13,870 nt of DNA from Planctomycetota bacterium (GTDB lineage Bacteria > Planctomycetota > UBA11346): assembly GCA_024641365.1 (NCBI GenBank), contig JAHEDF010000045.1:1-13870 (forward strand), written 5' to 3'. Both the position numbers and the translations under genes were made by a program. The notes under the pieces were generated by a model that saw only the letters and a program-made list of their open reading frames with translations, was not told the origin of the DNA and made no database searches. Positions 8,304-13,870 of the stretch are shown in pieces; position 1 is the first letter of the stretch; each line of letters opens with the position of its first letter.

Positions 8304-8438
8304 ATGAAAAAGTTGCTGTGGTATTCGGCTACATGTACTGCGCATCTTGGTTTGATTGGGTCATGTAAGCTCTTGCGCACCAGCAGCCGCACGCTTTCCT
8401 TGCTGTATGCGTTCGCTAGTGGCATTCTGTGTGTGTAG
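8304..8438 (+). CDS. Possible small lipoprotein-like upstream ORF (44 aa)
   Basis: ATG 8304 opens a 44-codon frame beginning MKKLLWYSATCTAHLGLIGS followed by Cys and Lys. That is a basic start, a moderately hydrophobic stretch and a lipobox-like Ile-Gly-Ser-Cys. It ends at TAG 8436-8438, overlapping the porin start in another frame. The ribosome binding site is poor and the rest (residues 23-44) has no recognisable content. It could be a leader peptide, an old signal-peptide remnant or chance. Confidence 0.2.
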   Translation: MKKLLWYSATCTAHLGLIGSCKLLRTSSRTLSLLYAFASGILCV

Positions 8439-9627
8439 TGCGATGCCGTTAGTCGCGGCCGAGCAAATTCCAATTTTAACGAATGGAACTGGTTTATTGG
8501 AGGGGCCCGCACTGTTAGGGGATATAGGCGGACTCCGTTCTGGTTTTGCAGAAAATGGCTTACTACTGGATGCGCGGCTTATTGCCGATGGATCGCAACA
8601 TTCACATGATGGTATTTATGATGCGGGGCGAACTTATTCACGGTATTTGTTAGAAGCAGGCCTCACCATGGATGTGAGTAAATTTATGGGCCTGGGTGGC
8701 GCTGGTCGATTAACCGCAACCTGGCAAACGGTGGACGGCAAAAAAGCGAGCAAAGAAATTGGGGTATTACAGTCAACGTCGTGGCTAGATAATGATGGGC
8801 GCGATCAATTAGGGCGTTTATTTTATGTACAGCCATTTTTTGACGAGGCCTTTTCTATTAAATTTGGTAAAGATGAAGTTATTCGCGACTTTGCGACTAA
8901 TCCATTTGGTGATGATTTTTTAAATGATGCCAATCGTCGACAACAATCTATTTTTGCGATGCCAAAATTTCCTGATTCAGCGACCATGGGTTTAGCCAAT
9001 TTACGCATCGGTGATTGGTATATCAAGGCTGGTGCTTATGATGGTCGTTCTGTTACCGAAGGTAAAGAAACCGGAAAAGATTGGTTATCAATTCCAGAGA
9101 GCGATTATTTTTTAATTGCTGAAACAGGTTTAAATTGGGATGACCGTCGTAAAGGTCATATTGGTGGCGTTAAAGTTGGCTTTTGGGAGCACTCTGGTGC
9201 TTTTTCGACTTTTGACGGTGGAGAACGAAGTGGTGTGCATGGTTATTATGTGCACGCTGATTATATGGTGATGGATGAATTTATTGATCGCGTGCGACAA
9301 GGCATCGGAATTTGGGGCCATTTTGGTGAGGCTGATGATCGCGTGACGGTTTATCGCCGACAAATTGCTTTAGGTGGTGTGTGGACAGGCGCGCTGCCAA
9401 CGCGGGATCGCGATGCACTTGGAGCCAGTATTTCTTGGTTAGAAACCAGTCGTGCAGCTGGCGCAACGACCGATGCTGATGAACGTATGGCAGAATTTTA
9501 TTATGCTTTTCGCGCTACTGGTTGGCTTACCTTGCAACCAGATTTACAATGGTTTGTGCATCCGGGTGGAAAAAGTAATGTGAGTGATATTTATGTCGCC
9601 AGTTTGCGCGGTATTGTGATATTTTAA
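8407..9627 (+). CDS. OprB-like outer-membrane porin (406 aa)
   Basis: ATG 8407 is followed by a clear signal peptide (MRSLVAFCVCSAMPLVAA, cut before EQ). An in-frame TTG at 8356 would add 17 residues rich in Cys, Ala and Pro and is unlikely. The mature protein has the alternating beta-strand pattern of an outer-membrane barrel and ends in Phe after a GIVIF strand, the usual barrel-assembly signal. Features matching the OprB carbohydrate-selective porin family include the periodic aromatic/glycine strands, FGKDEVIRDFATNPFGDDF, a LADYM-like HADYMVMDEF stretch and the LTLQPDLQWFVHPGG motif near the C terminus, which is characteristic of the family. Inference: uptake of sugars or oligosaccharides across the outer membrane. 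It is divergent from the LamG/DUF1080-like gene, and its position beside a glycan block fits. No clear ribosome binding site is visible. Confidence 0.85.
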   Translation: MRSLVAFCVCSAMPLVAAEQIPILTNGTGLLEGPALLGDIGGLRSGFAENGLLLDARLIADGSQHSHDGIYDAGRTYSRYLLEAGLTMDVSKFMGLGGAGRLTATWQTVDGKKASKEIGVLQSTSWLDNDGRDQLGRLFYVQPFFDEAFSIKFGKDEVIRDFATNPFGDDFLNDANRRQQSIFAMPKFPDSATMGLANLRIGDWYIKAGAYDGRSVTEGKETGKDWLSIPESDYFLIAETGLNWDDRRKGHIGGVKVGFWEHSGAFSTFDGGERSGVHGYYVHADYMVMDEFIDRVRQGIGIWGHFGEADDRVTVYRRQIALGGVWTGALPTRDRDALGASISWLETSRAAGATTDADERMAEFYYAFRATGWLTLQPDLQWFVHPGGKSNVSDIYVASLRGIVIF

Positions 9628-9635
9628 GTCCTAAA

Positions 9636-9659
9636 AAATCAATGCAACTTGCTTGATTT
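9636..9659 (+). terminator. Candidate stem-loop after the porin
   Basis: AAATCAA (9636-9642) pairs with TTGATTT (9653-9659). An inner GCA/TGC pair encloses a three-base ACT loop, and T9643 is bulged. It begins nine bases after the porin stop. An A-rich run precedes it and only three T residues close it, so it is a modest terminator candidate. The gap to 9800 otherwise shows no gene. A T7 run at 9690-9696 has no stem before it. Confidence 0.35.
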
Positions 9660-9800
9660 CATGAAGATAGGAATGAAACCACAGATCAATTTTTTTCATA
9701 GGTGATGAGACTGCCACTAAAAACGTGTTACTCGATTTGAGGGGGATTATACAGGTGCTTACTTGCAACCATCTCATTTTTCAGCTACACAAGTGTCATA

Positions 9801-10232
9801 ATGTTTGCGCTCGCACGTCATCGTCGCCGAATAATCATGCACAGCTTAGCGTTGTTTGCAGCGATCGTGTTAATCATGTCATCATGGTTGCCACAAGGTT
9901 TATTGTTATGTTTTCACCATGATGGAGACATCCATGTCTCTACTGAAGCTCATCATGATGACGACCATAAATTAAGTGATGTAACTGAGTGTGGCAACTG
10001 TTGCCATCATGATCATTGTGTCGATGTCATTTTAGATTTGCCTGATGTCCATCCGTACGCGCATGTATTCGTACAAGCTGGTGTGCCAACCATGACGGTG
10101 TTGCCGTGGTCAACTGAATTACAAGTACACGATGAAAACCATTCTATTGAATATCGGCTTTATCGCGAACGACAGCGCGATCTTGGACCGCCAAACGACA
10201 GCTTAGTTCGTACGGTTCGTCTGCTGGTGTGA
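9801..10232 (+). CDS. Small exported His/Cys-rich putative metal-binding protein (143 aa)
   Basis: A basic start (MFALARHRRR) and a hydrophobic stretch at ~13-36 mark export, either as an uncleaved anchor or a signal peptide. The segment from 37 to 73 is dense in metal ligands: CFHHDGDIH, EAHHDDDH and CGNCCHHDHC, giving Cys37, Cys64, Cys67, Cys68 and Cys73 plus about ten His. The remainder is unremarkable and ends in a basic tail. Small proteins of this kind are common next to czc/cus-type efflux genes, and this one is followed 151 bases later by such genes on the same strand. Inference: a periplasmic metal chaperone, sensor or buffer; the metal is unknown. The start is ATG 9801, with an alternative at 9837 (residue 13); neither has a good ribosome binding site. 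I know no family name for it. Confidence 0.7.
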   Translation: MFALARHRRRIIMHSLALFAAIVLIMSSWLPQGLLLCFHHDGDIHVSTEAHHDDDHKLSDVTECGNCCHHDHCVDVILDLPDVHPYAHVFVQAGVPTMTVLPWSTELQVHDENHSIEYRLYRERQRDLGPPNDSLVRTVRLLV

Positions 10233-10240
10233 TTGGTACG

Positions 10241-10267
10241 ACATTATTTCCATGGTGGAAATAATGT
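10241..10267. promoter_or_regulatory. Perfect 11-bp inverted repeat between the His-rich gene and czcC
   Basis: ACATTATTTCC, a five-base ATGGT loop, then GGAAATAATGT form a perfect 11-bp stem. It starts eight bases after the stop of the His-rich gene and ends 116 bases before the czcC start. No T tract follows. Options are an operator for a metal-responsive regulator, an mRNA processing or stability hairpin, or a weak terminator separating the first gene from the pump genes. Confidence 0.45.
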
Positions 10268-10383
10268 GGTGATCACGCATGCAGAGGACATCCCGTGTGT
10301 TGTTTACTTAGCAGAAGATGCTCGCTTAGACGAGTAATTCCCTGTCATTTTATTGTTTCAGCAGCACGCGTGCGTGGTGACGT

Positions 10384-11784
10384 ATGATGGTACCAGATCG
10401 CTTGCTATTTTTAGCCAGTATTGGAGCGCTGATTTTTTTATCGGGGTGTTCGAGCTATCGTGCACAACCAGTCGATTTAACTGCATTTGATCAGGCGTGG
10501 CGAACTCGATCACCGCATGATGCCGCCGTAGCGAATTATATCACCTATGTTCAACAACACGGTGCTGATGTTTCAACCACGGTAACGGTTGAAGATGGTA
10601 TTTCTCTCAGTGAAGCGGAAATTTTAGCATTAGTTTTTAATCCGCAGTTGCATGCAGCGCGTGTGCGCGCTGGTGTTGCCGTCATTAATGCTGCAGGAGC
10701 CGGACGCTGGGAAGATCCCGCCATTAATATTGATGTGTTGCGCGCTTTAGAAAGTGGTCCCAGTCCATGGACGGTATTAAGTGGACTGTCATTAACGCTG
10801 CCGTTATCTGGTCGTCTTGGTCTAGCAAAAACGCATGCGGAATTAGTAGCTGAATCAGATCGGCTCGCGGTAATCGCAACTGAATGGGCACATTGTGCAG
10901 TTTTAAGAGAAACATGGGTCACATGGTCGGCAACCAAAGAGCGCCAACGTATTACGGAACAATTTGCCAAGGATATTACAGCTTTAGGCATTATCGCTGA
11001 TGAGTTACATAAAGCCGGTGAAATTTCTGTAATTGCTGCGCGTGCTGTGCGCATAGCTGCTGTCCAAGCGCAATTAACTGCACAACAATTAGCTGCAGAG
11101 GCGGAGCAACAAGCGCTGACTATTCGTGCACTCATGGGTTTTTCTCCACAAGCCCCTGTGCAATTAGTGCCGTCACTTATATTACCGATTGATGAACAAG
11201 CACATATTCCGCAATCGGTATCAATTACCGCAAATGCGCAGGTGCAAATTGCACTAGCGCGGCATCAAGCAACAGAAGCGGCTCTGCGTTTAGAAATTCG
11301 TAAACAATATCCCGATTTACAGCTAGGGTTTGCTTACGAAAATGATCGTGGTGATAAATCACTTGGTCCAAGTTTTGGATTTACCATTCCTTTATGGCAT
11401 GGAAATGCTCCAGCCATAGCGAACGCAACGGCACAACGTGATGCCGATAGCGCAGAAATTCAGGCCGCGTATGTGGCCGCAATTCATGATTGGGAGCAGG
11501 CACAATTAACCGTTCGTGATCGCAGTGATCGTTTGCACACGCTGCAACAACAGGTGGTGCCACTTATTGATAGCCAAGTTGCGGATGTGCAGCATTTAGC
11601 AGAGCTTGGCGATTTAGATGTATCGTTAGTGCTTAGTGTATTAGACGAAGTATGGAAAATTCGTAATGACATCGTCGAGATTCAGGCTGAGCGAACCTAT
11701 GCAGAAAATAGATTACTCGCTTTGCATATGCCAACTTGGCTTACTCAACAAAATCAGCAATCGGCCGCGGAGACGCAACCATGA
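10384..11784 (+). CDS. czcC: Outer-membrane efflux lipoprotein, CzcC/CusC type (466 aa)
   Basis: This is the TolC-family outer-membrane channel of a tripartite heavy-metal pump. Residues 1-21 are a lipoprotein signal and the lipobox LSGC places the lipidated Cys at 22. Two TolC-like repeats follow. The first begins with LSEAEILALVFNPQLHAARVRAG (about 75-97) and the second with ANAQVQIALARHQATEAALRLEIRKQYPDLQLGFAYEND (about 284-322); each leads into a beta strand and long helices. GPSFGFTIPLW near 332-342 is the familiar OEP motif. The length is normal. The stop overlaps the next gene's start in an ATGA, so the two are translationally coupled. The start may be ATG 10384 or the adjacent 10387. 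The gene symbol is by type; the transported metal is not shown by the sequence. Confidence 0.88.
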   Translation: MMVPDRLLFLASIGALIFLSGCSSYRAQPVDLTAFDQAWRTRSPHDAAVANYITYVQQHGADVSTTVTVEDGISLSEAEILALVFNPQLHAARVRAGVAVINAAGAGRWEDPAINIDVLRALESGPSPWTVLSGLSLTLPLSGRLGLAKTHAELVAESDRLAVIATEWAHCAVLRETWVTWSATKERQRITEQFAKDITALGIIADELHKAGEISVIAARAVRIAAVQAQLTAQQLAAEAEQQALTIRALMGFSPQAPVQLVPSLILPIDEQAHIPQSVSITANAQVQIALARHQATEAALRLEIRKQYPDLQLGFAYENDRGDKSLGPSFGFTIPLWHGNAPAIANATAQRDADSAEIQAAYVAAIHDWEQAQLTVRDRSDRLHTLQQQVVPLIDSQVADVQHLAELGDLDVSLVLSVLDEVWKIRNDIVEIQAERTYAENRLLALHMPTWLTQQNQQSAAETQP

Positions 11785-13376
11785 AAAATAATATGACAGT
11801 CACTCGATATGTGTTGGTGTGTGGTGTCGCTACGTTGGGCTTATTAACCAGTTGCGGCGACCATGACCATGATCATGACCATAATAATGATAATGCACAT
11901 AGTCATGCACACGAATCAGAACAGGCTGGCGTTGTTGAAGCAGCTCCTAACCAAGCGTCTAATCGCATTGCAACGGGAGAAATGGTACGACGCAATTTGG
12001 GCATTACCTTTGCCAAAGCGGAATACCGCATTGTTGCTGGCACTATTCGCCTACCAGGAAAGTTTGTTACCGTGCCACAGGCCGAACGTCATTTTCATGG
12101 GCCGCTGCGTGGACGTGTCGACCTGAAAGTGAGTGTATTTCAACGCGTTGAAGCTGGTGCTATTTTATATGAATTAGATGCGCCTGCATGGCGTGAATTG
12201 CAGGCCGAATTAGCAGAACGGTCTGCTGCCGTGCTGCGTACTCAGGCGGCAGTGAGTGTCGCTTTAGCAGAACGCGCACAAGCCGAACGCATGTTAACCA
12301 CGCTGAACGAAACCGTTCCCATGCATAAAGTACGCATGGAAACGTTAGATGCAAAAGTAGCGTTATGGCAGCAGCGAGTAGCAGATTTAGAAGCAATTCA
12401 AAAAGCGGGCGGTGGTCGTGCGCAAGATTTAACTGCGGCACGTGCGAGTTTAGTCGAAGCGCAGTCGGAGCGTGCGTCGGGAGCTGAACATCAGGCTGAA
12501 CATTTATTAGAACATGCGCGTGTTGATGCGGCATTACATCGACAGGGCGATGCACCGGCGCGATTAAGTGCGGCAATTGATGCGGCGCGTGCCGATAAAG
12601 ATGCAGCTGAAGCGACTTACGCTGTGGCTTTGCAGCGAGCGGCGGCCTTAACTGAATTATCTGTCGATGCATTATTGGAACAGGTGGATGTTCAATTAGG
12701 ACAAACATTAACACCAGATTCTGGAAAAATTCCTCGCTGGCGCTCTATAGATCGTTTGGCTATTCGTGCTAACCAAGCTGGCGTTATTAGTGAAGTAACT
12801 GTAGCAAATGGGACATGGATAGATGAACAGAATTCGGTAATGACTTTACTTGATCCTAAACAAGTGCGCTTTGATGGCGCTATTTTACAAAGTGATCTAA
12901 AAAAAGTAAAAGCGGGTCAAAAAGTTGCTATTAGCGCGCCTGCCCCTGCGGCACCGAATGATGTTATTCAAGGAACATTGATGGTGGGGCCGCAGGCTGA
13001 TCCACAAAGTCGGACCGTTCCGATTGTTGTTTCAATTTCTACATTAACGCCATGGGCACGTCCGGGTGTGAGTACTGTAGCAGAAATTATTGTCATTGGT
13101 GGTGATGAAGAGTTAGCAATTCCGCTTGCTGCGATTGCACAAGATGAAGTGAAAAAAATTATTTTTAGACGTGACCCTGATGATCCCGATCACGTTATTC
13201 GTATTGATGCAGATATTGGCATTCATGATGGCAAATGGGCGGTGGTGAATTCTGGATTAAAAGAAGGCGATGAAGTGGTTTTGGATGGAATTTATGAATT
13301 AGTTTTGAGTGGTGGTGGGCAATCGAAAGGCGGACATTTTCATGCGGATGGGACATTTCATGCGGACCCCGATTAG
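11781..13376 (+). CDS. czcB: Periplasmic adaptor lipoprotein of a heavy-metal RND pump, CzcB/CusB type (531 aa)
   Basis: This is the membrane-fusion component linking the outer channel to the RND pump. The start is ATG 11781, overlapping the czcC stop by four bases, with GGAG nine bases upstream; a TTG at 11736 is inside czcC and unlikely. The lipobox LLTSC puts the lipid on Cys25. A His/Asp-rich stretch follows (residues 27-44, HDHDHDH then HSHAHE). The lipoyl/barrel halves are at ~85-135 and ~325-365 (IRLPGKFVTVPQ, AIRANQAGVISEVTVANG), separated by a long coiled-coil hairpin at ~136-305. The beta-barrel and membrane-proximal parts run to ~510. The C-terminal tail GHFHADGTFHADPD (518-531) is again His-rich and resembles tails of CusB-like proteins in other phyla. 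Inference: divalent metal binding, with zinc, cobalt, cadmium or copper all possible. The pump gene lies 354 bases downstream. Confidence 0.9.
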   Translation: MKNNMTVTRYVLVCGVATLGLLTSCGDHDHDHDHNNDNAHSHAHESEQAGVVEAAPNQASNRIATGEMVRRNLGITFAKAEYRIVAGTIRLPGKFVTVPQAERHFHGPLRGRVDLKVSVFQRVEAGAILYELDAPAWRELQAELAERSAAVLRTQAAVSVALAERAQAERMLTTLNETVPMHKVRMETLDAKVALWQQRVADLEAIQKAGGGRAQDLTAARASLVEAQSERASGAEHQAEHLLEHARVDAALHRQGDAPARLSAAIDAARADKDAAEATYAVALQRAAALTELSVDALLEQVDVQLGQTLTPDSGKIPRWRSIDRLAIRANQAGVISEVTVANGTWIDEQNSVMTLLDPKQVRFDGAILQSDLKKVKAGQKVAISAPAPAAPNDVIQGTLMVGPQADPQSRTVPIVVSISTLTPWARPGVSTVAEIIVIGGDEELAIPLAAIAQDEVKKIIFRRDPDDPDHVIRIDADIGIHDGKWAVVNSGLKEGDEVVLDGIYELVLSGGGQSKGGHFHADGTFHADPD

Positions 13377-13385
13377 CTCGGATTG

Positions 13386-13458
13386 CTTCGGATCACAACG
13401 GCGCCTGACGGCTTGCCTGCTTTGCAGGCATCCGCTGCGCGGATGTTGTGATCCGAAG
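13386..13458. repeat. Perfect 14-bp outer stem enclosing two hairpins
   Basis: CTTCGGATCACAAC (13386-13399) and GTTGTGATCCGAAG (13445-13458) are perfectly complementary. Between them are TGCCTGC-TTT-GCAGGCA (13414-13430) and CATCCGC-TGC-GCGGATG (13429-13445), which share two bases with each other and one with the outer stem. The predicted result is a branched, cruciform-like fold in DNA or RNA. Confidence 0.8.
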
Positions 13459-13459
13459 A

Positions 13460-13494
13460 CACCAACTGCGTTGGTGCGTTTCGCTGCGCGAAAC
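13460..13494. repeat. Two adjacent 7-bp hairpins with TGC loops
   Basis: CACCAAC-TGC-GTTGGTG (13460-13476) and GTTTCGC-TGC-GCGAAAC (13478-13494) are perfect hairpins one base apart. They share the C-TGC-G apex with the hairpin at 13429-13445, although the stem sequences differ. Confidence 0.85.
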
Positions 13495-13545
13495 CAATCC
13501 TCGTCCCCGCTCGCTCACCTTCGTTCGCTCGGGGGATTGCTGTTC

Positions 13546-13590
13546 GCGGGCGCTGCCCGCTACGCCCGCCAGGGGCTCTGCCGCCCCTGG
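13546..13590. repeat. G/C-rich hairpin pair
   Basis: GCGGGC-GCT-GCCCGC (13546-13560) is followed by CCAGGGGC-TCTGCC-GCCCCTGG (13569-13590). The first arm can alternatively pair with CGCCCGC at 13563-13569. Similar GGGGCTCTGCCCC-type dyads are, from memory, scattered in many unrelated genomes downstream of genes; I could not check this. Confidence 0.8.
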
Positions 13591-13730
13591 ACCTGCACTT
13601 CGTCTATTTTGAATTCATTATTTACTTTAAGTACTTTTGGAAAAGTCGCATCGCTTTGCTCGCTTGAGTTTATTTATTTTGGTTTGCTTCGCTCACTTAA
13701 ATTAATTAGTCGTGGTGGCCGGGGGTATTT

Positions 13731-13870
13731 ATGCTGAAGCCTACGATAACGTGGTCGATTCGGCATCCGGCTTTGGTGGTGTTGCTGGCGGGCATATTGT
13801 TGGTGGCGGCGGGGTTGCTGTTGCCGCGGATGGCCGTGGATGTGTTTCCGGAATTAAATGCGCCTACTGT
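13731..13870 (+). CDS. czcA: Heavy-metal RND efflux pump, CzcA/CusA type (N-terminal 46 codons, 3' partial)
   Basis: This is the proton-driven inner-membrane pump that exports metal through the CzcB-CzcC conduit. The start ATG 13731 is preceded by GGGGG with a seven-base spacer. The visible sequence contains the first transmembrane helix (about residues 14-32) after SIRHPALVVLL, then RMAVDVFPELNAPTV, the conserved D-x-FP motif after the first helix of HME-family RND pumps. Only about 46 of some 1,030-1,060 expected residues are in the window, so metal-selectivity residues are not visible. Codon choice here is GTG/TTG/CTG-rich and unlike czcB. Confidence 0.85.
   Translation, partial: MLKPTITWSIRHPALVVLLAGILLVAAGLLLPRMAVDVFPELNAPT

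Larger units (their letters stand above)
13377..13730. other. Non-coding, hairpin-rich spacer between czcB and czcA
   Basis: This 354-base gap interrupts an otherwise tightly packed pump operon. Its first ~215 bases are G/C-rich and packed with short perfect inverted repeats. The rest (13591-13730) is A/T-rich with small dyads such as ACTTTT-GG-AAAAGT (13633-13646) and two similar TTTGCT(T)CGCT stretches. A long open frame crosses it but encodes no recognisable protein. No promoter is convincing. The last bases (GGGGG, seven bases before the czcA ATG) could serve as its ribosome binding site. Confidence 0.7.

Noticed and set aside
9690..9696. T7 run after the porin as an intrinsic terminator
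   Set aside because: There is no stable stem immediately upstream of the T run.
10551..11135. 194-codon minus-strand ORF inside czcC
   Set aside because: It is a shadow of the czcC frame, with a Cys/Ala/Ser-rich composition and no domain.
12160..12714. 184-codon minus-strand ORF inside czcB
   Set aside because: It is a shadow of the adaptor's coiled-coil region; the His/Leu/Pro-rich translation follows from the opposite-strand codons.
13386..13458. Integron attC recombination site
   Set aside because: The long palindrome with a GTT/AAC edge suggested attC, but the GTTRRRY / RYYYAAC cores do not match (GTTGTGA has T where a purine is needed), and the stem is perfect without extrahelical bases. 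No integrase is present.
13309..13737. 142-codon open frame across the hairpin spacer
   Set aside because: It starts inside czcB, its translation is a low-complexity product of palindromic DNA, and it has no recognisable domain or ribosome binding site.

Overview
The window looks like a chromosomal segment of a Gram-negative, polysaccharide-degrading bacterium, most likely of the PVC group (Planctomycetota, Verrucomicrobiota, Lentisphaerota or Kiritimatiellota). The reasons are a formylglycine sulfatase with a C-terminal HEAT-like region, a DUF1080/LamG-like secreted protein, a large secreted SGNH-type protein, an OprB-like porin and a Calx-beta protein with a C-terminal sorting signal. Placement is by gene style only. 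There is no rRNA, tRNA or taxonomic marker in the window.

Layout. (1) Bases 1-1305, + strand: the 3' part of a surface protein built from ~112-residue Calx-beta repeats, ending in a Cys-Gly / hydrophobic / basic sorting tail. (2) Bases 1413-8256, - strand: four co-directional genes, read from right to left. They are a secreted LamG/DUF1080-like protein, a sulfatase, a membrane-anchored helical protein I do not recognise, and an 808-residue secreted multidomain SGNH-like protein. Three have signal peptides and one an N-terminal anchor, so the block looks like an extracytoplasmic glycan-processing group. (3) Bases 8407-9627, + strand: an OprB-like porin, divergent from the LamG/DUF1080 gene. 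(4) Bases 9801 to the window end, + strand: a heavy-metal efflux locus. It holds a small His/Cys-rich exported protein, an outer-membrane factor lipoprotein (CzcC/CusC type), a periplasmic adaptor lipoprotein with His-rich ends (CzcB/CusB type), and the first 46 codons of the RND pump (CzcA/CusA type), which runs off the window.

The most unusual DNA is the 354-base spacer between the adaptor and pump genes. It holds a train of perfect short hairpins, several with an identical TGC loop and one pair nested inside a perfect 14-bp outer stem. Genes of one pump are normally adjacent or overlapping, as czcC and czcB are here (ATGA overlap). Codon choice also changes across this spacer. Other points worth a second look are a two-unit (672-bp) higher-order period in the Calx-beta array, a possible internal duplication in the SGNH-like protein, and inverted repeats upstream of the sulfatase and of czcC.

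I saw no CRISPR array, transposase, phage gene, toxin-antitoxin pair or defence gene. I do not claim a wholly new system here.
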